Shown: positions 16,323 through 24,258, counted from the first letter of the stretch. The stretch is DNA of 26,600 bases from an uncultured Paraburkholderia sp. (GCA_937917025.1 CALFSF010000038.1:1-26600); one strand, 5' to 3'. Numbers and translations are program-made. Notes: generated by a model not told the origin, from the sequence alone.

Positions 16323-16802
16323 TCAACCCTTCTTTGCCATGTGATGGTTGTCATTGCGGAAAATCAGATCGGCATTGTGCTTCTGCGTATCCGACATGCT
16401 GTTGTAAAGCGCCTCGAAGGCCGACGTGAGTTTCTTGACGCCGTCCGCGTGGGCATCGATCGTCTCGCTATAGGAGCGCAGGTCGTCGACCGCGTTCATG
16501 CTGTCGGCTTTAGCGCTTCGGGACTGTCTGAGCGAATCCATCTTGCCGGCGTTTTCGCGCATGACCTGCGCGACCGGTTGCCAGAGCGATTCCTGGGCCG
16601 CCGTGATCTGAAGCCTCGAGTGCAGGCTGTTGATGCGCGTGTCGACGGAGGTGTGAGCCGCGACGGTCATCACATGCGCGCCCGATTGCGCCTGCGCGGG
16701 CGTGGCGGCGCTGGCCGGACTGGCGAACACCGCGACGCCGAGAAGCAGCGCGGTGGCGAACACGGGCGAAGCCCGTCGTTGAAAAAGCGTGGTGCGTTTC
16801 AT
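16323..16802 (-). CDS. Spy/CpxP-like periplasmic protein (LTXXQ family)
   Basis: The 159-residue product has a clear Sec signal peptide (MKRTTLFQRR, hydrophobic core ATALLLGVAVFASPASA, cleavage after ASA near residue 32). The mature helix-rich domain contains LQITAAQESLWQPVAQVMRENA, which matches the LTXXQ-type repeat of Spy and CpxP, and a second amphipathic helix with DAHADGVKKLTSAFEALYNSMSDTQK. Spy is an ATP-independent periplasmic chaperone and CpxP a sensor-kinase modulator. Here a chaperone or envelope-stress role is likely, but the specific partner is unknown. ATG 16802 follows TGGAGA by six bases. It is fifth in the leftward run, 91 bases after the double-VOC gene. Confidence 0.82.
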   Translation of the reverse strand: MKRTTLFQRRASPVFATALLLGVAVFASPASAATPAQAQSGAHVMTVAAHTSVDTRINSLHSRLQITAAQESLWQPVAQVMRENAGKMDSLRQSRSAKADSMNAVDDLRSYSETIDAHADGVKKLTSAFEALYNSMSDTQKHNADLIFRNDNHHMAKKG

Positions 16803-16893
16803 GGCTGATCTCCAGGGAATCCGGTCAGGAATCGAATCGCCTGCGAAGCATCCACCGCGCGCGCGAGTTCGATTGACTGGATCAGTTGTGCCG

Positions 16894-17883
16894 TCATTTG
16901 CGCCCGGCGTCTGTCCGATGGCGGACGTTCGCGTGCTGCTTCGGCATGGTTACGCAGGGCTGATGTCCAGCGCGCCCGACAAGCAACAGCAGATGTCCGT
17001 CCAGATCGGGCAACAGCGCGACAGGCACCGATGCCCGGTTGCACACGATACGGGGCGAAGAGGCGAGCGAGTTGACGAGCGCATCGATATCCGCGACTTC
17101 CAGCACGAGTCTGTCGCTCGCGATGTCGTGCGCCATGGACGGTGTTTTCAATGATCTTCCGACGGGTGACCGGTATGCGAGCAGTTCGATATGCGGCGCC
17201 GCTTTCCCTGAGGGCTGCAATGCGACGACGTCGACTTCATCGTCTTCCAGGTCGTCGAGCATGCATTGCTCGCTGCCATCGTTTCTCTGCTGGTTGACGA
17301 CGGTCATTCCGAGGACCGTCGTATAGAACGCAATGCTTCGCTGCGCATCGGCCACGCTGATGGCGGAGTGGTCGATACCTTCCGGTAAAACGTGTCGATC
17401 TCGAGTGGGACGAGGCAGTTGAAGCAGCTCGACCGGGTGACCATCGGGGTCCCTGAACTTGAACGCGATTGCGCCACCGCTGCGCGACGGTAACGAAACC
17501 GGTCCTGTCGCGCCGCCCGCGCATCGGGAAATCGCAATCGGCGCGGGTGACGTGCTGTCTTTCCGATAAAGCCGCCGGTATGCGACGTCGATATCGACGC
17601 AACGGATCGCGAAGTGCTGAAACCACAGATCGGCCGACGTACTGTCGGCGGGATAGGGGCGCGCGTTCGCACCGGCTTCGACCAGTTCCAGCTCCTCCTC
17701 GCCGAACTTCAGGCGTTGTGTCTTCGGTGTTCGTCCGGCATAACCGAGCAGGTCGACCAGCGCGGTGTCCATCGTGAGCACCGGACCGCTCGTGCGAAAG
17801 CCGAGTCGCTCAAGATAAAACGCGACGCTGCGTCGAAGGTCGGAGACGTTGCGGCTGATGCCGGCCAGCGTTGTCGATGTCAT
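16894..17883 (-). CDS. Double VOC-domain protein (glyoxalase/dioxygenase superfamily)
   Basis: The 329-residue product holds two vicinal-oxygen-chelate modules. Module 1 (about 1-160) starts AGISRNVSDLRRSVAFYLERLGF and contains WFQHFAIRCVD and RDPDGHPVELLQL. Module 2 (about 165-305) starts GIDHSAISVADAQRSIAFYTTVLGM and ends PDLDGHLLLLVG. VOC proteins bind a metal and act as lyases, dioxygenases, isomerases or resistance proteins. The first-strand histidine is missing in module 1 (SRNVSD) and the final acidic ligand is absent in module 2 (HLLLLVG), so the metal site may be incomplete or built differently. ATG 17883 has a poor SD but lies 17 bases after the cupin stop, which suggests translational coupling. 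The C-terminal 25 residues are polar and probably unstructured. Substrate unknown. Confidence 0.85.
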   Translation of the reverse strand: MTSTTLAGISRNVSDLRRSVAFYLERLGFRTSGPVLTMDTALVDLLGYAGRTPKTQRLKFGEEELELVEAGANARPYPADSTSADLWFQHFAIRCVDIDVAYRRLYRKDSTSPAPIAISRCAGGATGPVSLPSRSGGAIAFKFRDPDGHPVELLQLPRPTRDRHVLPEGIDHSAISVADAQRSIAFYTTVLGMTVVNQQRNDGSEQCMLDDLEDDEVDVVALQPSGKAAPHIELLAYRSPVGRSLKTPSMAHDIASDRLVLEVADIDALVNSLASSPRIVCNRASVPVALLPDLDGHLLLLVGRAGHQPCVTMPKQHANVRHRTDAGRK

Positions 17884-17900
17884 CGCGTGTGCATGCCCGG

Positions 17901-18389
17901 TTAGCGGAAATGCCCGGGCTGATGGATCGCGTCGACGTGAAGCTGGATCGTCGCCAGAATCGCGGGCTCGTTGCCGATCGTGCCGGAGCGATGCCCCTTC
18001 CTTTGCGCGCTATCGCTCACGCTGCCCTGATCTTCGCCGAGCGAAAGCTCACCCGGACCCATCTCCACGCGAGTGCCGTCCATCGACTGGACCCACCAGC
18101 GGCCCGACATCGGCAGAATCCACTGAGGAGCGGGATTCTCGTGCCACTCGCCGACCCACCCCGCCGGCAGCACGGTGAACACGACGGTAGCGCCGGTGGT
18201 GGCTTGTGAATTGTTCCATTGCGGCGCCGCGTTGCCGATGCCCTTCAGGTCGAAGCGATCGAGTTCACAACGGGTCTGGTGGCTCACGCCGTGTTCGTCG
18301 GTCCACAAATGCCAGTAGCCGATTCGCGGACTCTGACCGGTATCGGGCAAGCGGGAGGCGTCGCCCTCCGGTTGAATAGCGTTAGACAT
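17901..18389 (-). CDS. Cupin-domain protein
   Basis: The 162-residue product reads as a single cupin barrel. Conserved-looking strands include GATVVFTVLPAGWVGEWHENPAPQW, then LPMSGRWWVQSMDGTRVEMGPGELSLGEDQG, and a late LATIQLHVDAIH. His in GEWHENP and His near the C-terminus could be metal ligands. There is no signal peptide, so it is probably cytoplasmic. ATG 18389 (MSNAIQPEG) has an optimal SD, AAGGAGG, seven bases upstream; the longer upstream frame is not needed. It sits between the DoxX-like gene (45 bases) and the double-VOC gene (17 bases), within an evident operon headed by the GMC oxidoreductase. Reaction unknown; an accessory enzyme or sugar/aldehyde-binding role is possible. Confidence 0.83.
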   Translation of the reverse strand: MSNAIQPEGDASRLPDTGQSPRIGYWHLWTDEHGVSHQTRCELDRFDLKGIGNAAPQWNNSQATTGATVVFTVLPAGWVGEWHENPAPQWILPMSGRWWVQSMDGTRVEMGPGELSLGEDQGSVSDSAQRKGHRSGTIGNEPAILATIQLHVDAIHQPGHFR

Positions 18390-18433
18390 GACACGTTCCT
18401 CCTTTAGCAAAAGCGCATTCGATTTGACGTACC

Positions 18434-18910
18434 TCATTGCGCCGTCTGGCCGGGCGCAGCGGACGCCGCATACGGCGTCATCGCGTGCGACGCGGAGTGC
18501 AAGACTGGCGCGCCCGGCGCGGGACCGCCGATCACGACCAGCAGCAGACCACCCGCCAGGCCGAAGTTCTTCAGAAAATCCCAGAAGTGAGCGCGTCCTT
18601 CGCCGGTGCCGGACCAGAAGCGCGGGTAATGCCAGAACGGGTGATAGAGCAGCGCGGTCACCACGCAGAACGCCGTGAGAACCGAGGCCGCAAGCCGGTC
18701 ATGCCAGCCGGTGACGATGCACACGGGCGTCGCGAGTTCCACCACGATCGCGATGACGAGCAACGCCGCGCCACCGGGCAGGAACGACGTGTTTGCCTGC
18801 TTGAGCGCGTCGTTCCAGTGCACGATCTTGTCGAACCCGCTAAAAGGGAACATCACCACGAGGCATACGCGGGCAATGAGTTCAGCGAAGCCGGGATGGA
18901 GGGCATGCAT
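18434..18910 (-). CDS. DoxX-family membrane protein
   Basis: The 158-residue product has four hydrophobic segments typical of DoxX: LIARVCLVVMFPFSGFDKIV, GGAALLVIAIVVELATPVCIVTG, LAASVLTAFCVVTALLYHPFWHY and FGLAGGLLLVVIGG. The FSGFDKI signature in helix 1 and the ELATPVCIVTGWHDR turn after helix 2 support the call. DoxX/DoxD relatives are inner-membrane proteins, in some cases subunits of thiosulfate:quinone oxidoreductase. ATG 18910 is 12 bases after the GMC stop, so translation is probably coupled. The tight link suggests it passes electrons from, or anchors, the GMC enzyme (inference). The C-terminal 30 residues are Ala/Pro-rich and hydrophilic. Confidence 0.88.
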   Translation of the reverse strand: MHALHPGFAELIARVCLVVMFPFSGFDKIVHWNDALKQANTSFLPGGAALLVIAIVVELATPVCIVTGWHDRLAASVLTAFCVVTALLYHPFWHYPRFWSGTGEGRAHFWDFLKNFGLAGGLLLVVIGGPAPGAPVLHSASHAMTPYAASAAPGQTAQ

Positions 18911-18922
18911 GCGTGGCCCCGG

Positions 18923-20500
18923 TCACATTGCCGCGGCTTTCACGCCGAGGCGTTCGGCGATCCGGTCCGCGACACGTAATGCGTTGGCAATGATCGTCAA
19001 GGTCGGATTGACCGCGCCGATCGACGGGAAGAAGCTCGCGTCCGTCACGTAGAGATTGTCGAGCTGGTGCGCCTTGCAATCCAGATCCAGTACCGAATCG
19101 GCCGGGTCCGTTCCGAAGCGCGCCGTGCCGGCCTGATGCGCGGTGCCGCCGAGCGGGATGTTCTTGCCGAGGTACAGGCTGCGCTCCATCAGCATGGAAT
19201 GAGCACCGGCCAGCGTCAGTAGCTGCTCCAGTTTCTTTTTCAGGCGGCGGTGGGCTTCCATGTTGCCTTCCCTGATATCCAGCACGACGCGCCCGCCGTC
19301 GTACATGACGCGGTTTTCCGCGCGGGGCAGGTCTTCGCTGGATAGCCAGAAGTCCATTGAATGCCGCGCCATCTCTTCGAACGGCATGTCGGGAAGCCAG
19401 TCCAGCCATTCCGGCAATGCCTCGCCGCGAATCTGGTCCGCGTGTGAAGTGGCGCACATCTGGATCAGGCCAAGCGGGTAGGCCCAATCGTCAGCGCTGA
19501 AGTAGAAGTCGCTCACCGCCAGCGTTTTCTGGAATATCGTCTCGTTCGGTTCCCGCATCAGCGCCATCAGGATCGACTGGTTGTGACGCATGTAGTTGCG
19601 CCCGACCTGACCGGAACCGTTCGCGAGTCCATGCGGATGCCGCTCGCTCGCCGAGCGCAGAAGCAGCAGCGCGGACGAAAGCGCGCCACACGCGCAAACA
19701 ACGATGTCAGCGCTGTAGCGTTCATGGATGTCCTTACGCTCTACATGAACGGCGGTGACGGTGTGGCCGCCGGGATCCGTTTCGAGTCTCGTGACGTAAG
19801 CGTTCGTCAGCAGGGTGAGATTCGGATACATGGCCAGCGCCGGATCGACGCACATCACCTGCGCGTCAGCCTTGCCGTTTAGCAGACAGGGGAATCCATC
19901 GAATGCATCGCAACGGATGCAGGTACTGGTTGGCGTGACCTTGCCGTCTTTCTCGTCGAGCAGAATGCCGAGCGGCAGATGAAACGGATGAAGTCCGGCG
20001 CCTTGAAACGAGTCGTTCAACGCCTGGATGCGCGGCTCATGTGACACGGGCGGGTAAGGGAACGGCGTGCGGGACGGTGGCTCGGTGGGGTCCTCGCCAC
20101 GCCGGCCATGTACATGAAAGAGGCGCTCCGCCTCGTCGTAGTAGGGCTCGAAATCCGCGTACTTCAGTGGCCATGCCGGCGATATGCCGTCCTTGTGCTG
20201 AAGCGCATCGAAGTCCCGTTCCCTCAGGCGGAAGAGGGCGGCACCATACACCTTTGAATTGCCGCCAACGTAGTAATGGAGGCCGGGATGAAATGCTCGG
20301 CCATCGCCTCCGTACCAGGTTTCGGTCGTTTGATAGGCGCCTTTGACGAAAACGGTTTTCGGATCCCAGTTGGCGATTTCACGTTTCAGATAGTCGCCAC
20401 GCTCCAGCAACAGAACGAACTTTCCGGTCGACGCAAGCTTGCGCGCGAGAGAAGCGCCACCGGGTCCACTGCCGATTACGATTACATCATAATGATCCAT
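18923..20500 (-). CDS. GMC-family FAD oxidoreductase (sugar or alcohol dehydrogenase)
   Basis: The 525-residue product begins with the FAD Rossmann motif VIVIGSGPGGASLARKLA (Gly10-Gly15) and a Glu ending the second strand (LLLERGD). HYYVGGNSKVYGAALFR resembles the GMC signature-1 region. CIRCDAFDGFPC near residues 217-228 is seen in the gluconate 2-dehydrogenase/long-chain alcohol oxidase branch. The C-terminal GMC domain ends with LYVTDASFFPSIGAVNPTLTIIANALRVADRI, the FAD-binding signature; His in GGTAHQAGTARFG is close to the active site. The enzyme probably oxidises a sugar or alcohol and reduces a membrane acceptor. ATG 20500 (MDHYDVIV) has AGGAA about nine bases upstream; a longer frame adds 25 unlikely residues. 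It heads the leftward operon, 177 bases downstream of a CGTACAG element (site F). Confidence 0.9.
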   Translation of the reverse strand: MDHYDVIVIGSGPGGASLARKLASTGKFVLLLERGDYLKREIANWDPKTVFVKGAYQTTETWYGGDGRAFHPGLHYYVGGNSKVYGAALFRLRERDFDALQHKDGISPAWPLKYADFEPYYDEAERLFHVHGRRGEDPTEPPSRTPFPYPPVSHEPRIQALNDSFQGAGLHPFHLPLGILLDEKDGKVTPTSTCIRCDAFDGFPCLLNGKADAQVMCVDPALAMYPNLTLLTNAYVTRLETDPGGHTVTAVHVERKDIHERYSADIVVCACGALSSALLLLRSASERHPHGLANGSGQVGRNYMRHNQSILMALMREPNETIFQKTLAVSDFYFSADDWAYPLGLIQMCATSHADQIRGEALPEWLDWLPDMPFEEMARHSMDFWLSSEDLPRAENRVMYDGGRVVLDIREGNMEAHRRLKKKLEQLLTLAGAHSMLMERSLYLGKNIPLGGTAHQAGTARFGTDPADSVLDLDCKAHQLDNLYVTDASFFPSIGAVNPTLTIIANALRVADRIAERLGVKAAAM

Positions 20501-20676
20501 GATCGCGCATTCCTCTCTGGTCTCATGCAAGGTGGTTGCTGTATTGGTGAACGTCAAACCGGCATCGGGCCGCATGTCATTTCGTTTCCCCGCGACACCG
20601 GAAAACCCCGGCTGAAGGTGAGCGGCTCACCTGAGCGTGCGCGATCAATACATCCTGCCGTCAGCAAGTTTTGATC

Positions 20677-20685
20677 CTGTACGGT
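20677..20685 (-). promoter_or_regulatory. ACCGTACAG element, site F (upstream of GMC operon)
   Basis: On the minus strand the sequence reads ACCGTACAGGA, sharing ACCGTACAG with sites A and D. It points toward the GMC oxidoreductase gene, starting 177 bases before its ATG. It is the only copy on the minus strand and the only one facing a minus-strand gene set, which supports strand-specific function. Confidence 0.45.
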
Positions 20686-20777
20686 CTTCGTAAACGAAGC
20701 ATCGTTCGCGGTTGTATGTTTGATCGCGATCGTCGTCACAATTAAGGAATCCGGATCGCCCCTGCCAGCGGCCCGGT

Positions 20778-20810
20778 GCGTACCATGACCGGGTACGCCA
20801 GCGTACAGAC
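20778..20810 (+). promoter_or_regulatory. GTAC half-site array ending in CGTACAGAC, site C
   Basis: Two overlapping inverted repeats occur here. GCGTACC (20778-20784) pairs with GGTACGC (20792-20798) across 7 bases, and GTACG (20793-20797) pairs with CGTAC (20802-20806) across CCAG. The array ends with the exact 9-mer CGTACAGAC (20802-20810), 103 bases before the debranching-enzyme ATG. GTAC cores are spaced 13 and 10 bases, so two lie on the same DNA face. This is the most operator-like copy in the window. Confidence 0.5.
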
Positions 20811-20913
20811 GCCCGTGTCGCCTGCGCACACCGTGTTCCTGCGTGCCGGGGTCGACAGGGGAACGGGATCGTACGGCGCGCGTCGAACCAGAAAGCAACG
20901 CGCGAGGATAAAA

Positions 20914-23115
20914 ATGTCGATCGAGATCAGGGTGGGTCCAGCACAGCTCGCGATTCACCAGGGGCACGCCGTCCTGCTCAGCGAGCCCGACGGGCAGATT
21001 CAATGGCCGAGCGACAAGGGCCTGTACTTCTATGACACCCGGATGATCAGCAGCTGGTCGATCTACGCCAACGGTGAGCGCTGGGAGCTTCTCAACGGCG
21101 GTGCGACCACCTCTTTTGCCGAGCGCATTTTTCTGGTCAACCGCGCACTCGTCACGGAGGCGGGCCCGGTCGCTGCGCGTACGATTGGGCTCGTCCTTAG
21201 CCGTCATATCGGCGGCGGCGTGCACGAGGACATCGATCTCACCAACTACGGTTCATCGAAAGTACGCTTTAACTTCGAGATCGCGGTGCGCTCCGATTTC
21301 GCCGACATTTTCGAGGTCAAGTCCGGACACTTCGTTCGACGCGGCAACATCACAACGGAATGGGACCGCAAGCACCAGCGCCTCACGACGGCATACCGGA
21401 ACGGTGATTTCTCCCGCGAAGTGGTGATGCGGGCCCTTGACGGCGACGCGCCGGCCGGCTATGCGAACGGGCGCATCACTTTCGATGTCGAACTCGCGCC
21501 GTCCGCCACGTGGCATACCTGCCTCGCGTACGATCTGCTGGACGGCAAAACGTGTTATCCGGCGCCGGAAAGCTGCATGAACCAGGCGGCGGATCAGTCG
21601 AAGAACCACAAGCGGCTGGCCGCCTGGCGCGAGGCGGTGCTCAAGGTCGAGACCAGCAACGATCAGTTCAGGAATCTGTACCAGCAGGCGATCGACGACA
21701 TGTTCGCGTTGCGCCTGCCGATTCCCGGCACCCGTCCTGACCAGATGCAACTGGTAGCGGCTGCCGGGCTGCCATGGTTCGTGGCGTTGTTCGGACGTGA
21801 CAGCCTCGTCGTCTCGATCCAGACGTCGCTCGTCTACTCCGATTTCGCGCGGGGGACGCTGGATGCGCTGGGCGCCCTGCAGGCGACCGCCCGCGATGAC
21901 TATCGCGACGCCGAGCCTGGAAAGATCATGCATGAACTCCGTCTGGGGGAACTGGCAAAGCTCAAGCTGATTCCTCATACGCCGTACTACGGAACCGCTG
22001 ACGCGACGCCCCTCTATCTGATCGCGCTACACGACGCGTGGTGCTGTACCGGCGATCGCGAACTGCTCACGCGTCATCTGCCGACCGCCGGGCGCTGCCT
22101 GGAATGGATCGACAAATACGGCGACAGCGACGGCGACGGTTTTCAGGAATACGCGACGCGTTCGTCAGCGGGTCTCGAGAACCAGAGCTGGAAGGATTCC
22201 GGCGAAGCGCTGGTGTACCCCGACGGGACTCTCGTCAAGGGACCGAAGGCGCTCTGCGAGTTGCAGGGCTATGTATACGACGCATGGCTGCGGATGGCGC
22301 AGATCTACGATGTGCTTGACGACGCAGGCCGTGCGGCGGCGCTGAGGGCGAAAGCCGCCACGCTTTTCGACCGGTTCAACGCGGTGTTCTGGGACGAGGA
22401 CAGCGGCTTCTATGCGTTCGCGCTCGACGGCGACAAGAACCCGGTGTGGAGCGTCACATCGAATCCGGGCCACTGCCTGTGGTCGGGCATCGTGCCGCCC
22501 GAACGCGCCGCGCGTGTGGTGGCGCGGCTCATGCAACCGGACATGTGGAGCGGTTGGGGCATACGCACGCTGTCGGCGAATCACGCGGCCTATAACCCGT
22601 TTTCCTACCAGAAAGGCGCGGTATGGCCACATGACAACGGCCTTATCGCGCACGGCTTCAAGCGCTACGGCTATTCCGCGGAGGCGGCCCGCATTGCGTT
22701 CGACGTATGCGAGGCAGGCGGATTTTTCAGGTTGAACCAGTTGCCCGAACTTTACGCGGGCCTGCATCGCGACGACGCGAATTTTCCGGTTCAGTATCCC
22801 GGCGCCAACGTGCCGCAGGCGTGGGCGGCAGGGGCGGTGTTCTCGCTGCTGCAGGCGATCCTCGGCTTGCAGCCGGACGCGCCGCACGAGATGCTCTACA
22901 TCGATCCGGACCTGCCGCCGTGGCTGGGCGATCTGACGTTGAGGGACCTGCGCGTGGGCGAACAGATCTTCGATATCCGCTTCTGGCGCGCCGGCGAGCA
23001 AACGAATTTTGGGGTGCTGAAGGGCAATCCCGCAGCCGTTGTACGCCGTGACATGACCGTGTGGAGAGACTTGCTGAAGCATGAAGTCAAGGACGTATCC
23101 GCTCCGGCCGGCTAA
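20914..23115 (+). CDS. Glycogen-debranching-type glycosidase (amylo-alpha-1,6-glucosidase family)
   Basis: The 733-residue product begins with the N-terminal beta-sandwich typical of bacterial debranching-type proteins (residues 1-200: VLLSEPDGQIQWPSDKGLYFYDTRM, ERIFLVNRAL, DIDLTNYG). It then has an (alpha/alpha)6 catalytic barrel with GLPWFVALFGRDSLV near 285, ENQSWKDSGEAL near 422, GAVWPHDNGLIAHGFKRYG near 568 and YPGANVPQAWAAGAVFSLLQ near 628. The family hydrolyses alpha-glucosidic linkages, often of unknown oligosaccharides. There is no signal peptide, so it is probably cytoplasmic. ATG 20914 (MSIEIRVG) follows GAGGAT closely; the frame upstream to 20776 lacks an SD and contains the regulatory array. 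The substrate could be glycogen, trehalose-related sugars or glucan fragments; no glg genes are visible here. SMP-30 follows after 113 bases. Confidence 0.88.
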   Translation: MSIEIRVGPAQLAIHQGHAVLLSEPDGQIQWPSDKGLYFYDTRMISSWSIYANGERWELLNGGATTSFAERIFLVNRALVTEAGPVAARTIGLVLSRHIGGGVHEDIDLTNYGSSKVRFNFEIAVRSDFADIFEVKSGHFVRRGNITTEWDRKHQRLTTAYRNGDFSREVVMRALDGDAPAGYANGRITFDVELAPSATWHTCLAYDLLDGKTCYPAPESCMNQAADQSKNHKRLAAWREAVLKVETSNDQFRNLYQQAIDDMFALRLPIPGTRPDQMQLVAAAGLPWFVALFGRDSLVVSIQTSLVYSDFARGTLDALGALQATARDDYRDAEPGKIMHELRLGELAKLKLIPHTPYYGTADATPLYLIALHDAWCCTGDRELLTRHLPTAGRCLEWIDKYGDSDGDGFQEYATRSSAGLENQSWKDSGEALVYPDGTLVKGPKALCELQGYVYDAWLRMAQIYDVLDDAGRAAALRAKAATLFDRFNAVFWDEDSGFYAFALDGDKNPVWSVTSNPGHCLWSGIVPPERAARVVARLMQPDMWSGWGIRTLSANHAAYNPFSYQKGAVWPHDNGLIAHGFKRYGYSAEAARIAFDVCEAGGFFRLNQLPELYAGLHRDDANFPVQYPGANVPQAWAAGAVFSLLQAILGLQPDAPHEMLYIDPDLPPWLGDLTLRDLRVGEQIFDIRFWRAGEQTNFGVLKGNPAAVVRRDMTVWRDLLKHEVKDVSAPAG

Positions 23116-23129
23116 CCGGAAGGTGTTGA

Positions 23130-23145
23130 ACGGTACCGTACAGAC
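23130..23145 (+). promoter_or_regulatory. ACGGTACCGT palindrome plus CGTACAGAC, site D (upstream of SMP-30)
   Basis: The 10-base palindrome ACGGTACCGT (23130-23139) overlaps the exact 9-mer CGTACAGAC (23137-23145), placing two GTAC cores 5 bases apart, as in site A (ATACCGTACAGAC). It lies 83 bases before the SMP-30 ATG at 23229 and 14 bases after the debranching-gene stop, so SMP-30 probably has its own promoter. Confidence 0.5.
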
Positions 23146-23228
23146 GGACCGCTCTCATGAATGGAATGTTATGTGCGGCAAAGCATCGCTTTACGCGCAC
23201 CGGATTCAGACTCTTGCAGGAGCGGTCG

Positions 23229-24113
23229 ATGGATATCGAAGTGGTACTCGACGCAGGGGCAACGATCGGCGAATCACCGACGTGGGTGTCCGCGGAGAAG
23301 GCGCTTTACTGGATCGATGTGAAGAAGCCCGCGCTCTATCGCTACGATCCGGCGACGAAAGGCGAGCGCTGCTGGCCCATGCCGGACGACATCGGCGCTT
23401 TCGCTCTGGTTCGCGACCCGCCGGGCGCCGTGGTCGCGCTGCGACGCGGAATCTTCCGGCTCGAGTTCGCATCGGGATCGCTCACCCGGCTTGCGCCGCC
23501 GCCCTTTGATCCGGCGCTGTTCCGCTTCAACGAGGGGATCTGCGATAGCGCCGGCCGCTTCTGGATCGGCGTGATGTTCGATCCGCTCGACGATACCGCT
23601 CCCCCGCAAGAATTCTCCCTGCACAGTTTCACGTTGACCGGTGGTCTGCATCCCGAACCCGATGTCGCCGAACTGCACAACGGGATGGCGTGGAGCCCGG
23701 ATGGCCGGGTGTTTTATCTGTCGCATAGCCAAAGGCAGGAGATATTCACCTACGCCTTCGATCCCGCAACCGGCCGGCTCGGCGCGCGCGATCTCTTCGC
23801 ACGACTCCCGGCCGGCCCTGGCTTGCCCGATGGCGCGGCCGTCGACAGCGATGGCGGGTATTGGTGCGCATTGCATGGCGACAGCCGCTTGCGACGTTAC
23901 ACCGCGACGGGCGCGGTAGACCGGGACATCGCGTTGCCGGTGAGTCAACCCACTATGTGCGCGTTCGCGGGCGAGGCGCTCGACGTGATGTATGTGACAA
24001 GCGCGAAAGACAAGCTCACGCCCGGGCAGTTGCAGCGTGAGCCGCTGGCGGGATCGCTGCTGCGCCTTCGTCCTGGCGCGACGGGTATCCCGCGGCCTTG
24101 CATGCTGGACTGA
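23229..24113 (+). CDS. SMP-30/gluconolactonase-family lactonase
   Basis: This enzyme family hydrolyses sugar lactones to aldonic acids with a divalent metal. The 294-residue six-bladed beta-propeller shows the four metal/active-site positions: Glu15 in IGESPTW, Asn101 in RFNEGICDSAGRFWIG, Asn151 in LHNGMAWSPDGR and Asp201 in LPDGAAVDSDGGYW. Apart from Asn101, these sit three residues earlier than in human SMP-30, a close structural match. There is no signal peptide, so it is cytoplasmic. ATG 23229 (MDIEVVLDAG) follows AGGAG by six bases; the in-frame ATG at 23157 adds an unlikely basic extension. It could act after the GMC oxidoreductase encoded 2.7 kb away, if that enzyme makes a sugar lactone. 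The exact sugar (gluconate, arabinonate or other) cannot be told from sequence. Confidence 0.92.
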   Translation: MDIEVVLDAGATIGESPTWVSAEKALYWIDVKKPALYRYDPATKGERCWPMPDDIGAFALVRDPPGAVVALRRGIFRLEFASGSLTRLAPPPFDPALFRFNEGICDSAGRFWIGVMFDPLDDTAPPQEFSLHSFTLTGGLHPEPDVAELHNGMAWSPDGRVFYLSHSQRQEIFTYAFDPATGRLGARDLFARLPAGPGLPDGAAVDSDGGYWCALHGDSRLRRYTATGAVDRDIALPVSQPTMCAFAGEALDVMYVTSAKDKLTPGQLQREPLAGSLLRLRPGATGIPRPCMLD

Positions 24114-24245
24114 TCGCAGCGATCACCGTGACTACGCCGCCTTCGTCGTACATGTCCTCACGCGTGATCGGGTCGAACTTACATGGCTTGAGCGTTTTTA
24201 CATACCGGCGACAAGCCATGATCCAGCTTTGCCTGACTGCAATGT

Positions 24246-24258
24246 GTCACATTGTGAC
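24246..24258. promoter_or_regulatory. Odd palindrome GTCACATTGTGAC, possible operator
   Basis: GTCACA and TGTGAC are exact inverse complements around one T. It is the sort of compact dyad bound by dimeric regulators, located 322 bases before the ThDP-enzyme start and upstream of the sigma-54-like site. No family is assigned. Confidence 0.3.

Larger units (their letters stand above)
20501..20913. other. Divergent 413-base control region between GMC and debranching-enzyme genes
   Basis: The spacer serves two divergent genes. It holds a minus-strand ACCGTACAG element (20677-20685, toward GMC), the palindrome GATCGCGATC (20722-20731), and a cluster of three GTAC half-sites at 20780, 20793 and 20803 ending in an exact CGTACAGAC (toward the debranching gene). 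Overlapping reading frames here have no SD and are judged non-coding. No confident sigma-70 promoter was identified. Confidence 0.6.

Noticed and set aside
24016..24219. A minus-strand frame whose first 35 residues look protein-like
   Set aside because: No SD, and half of it is antisense to the SMP-30 3' end. Only a homology search with residues 1-35 could revive it.
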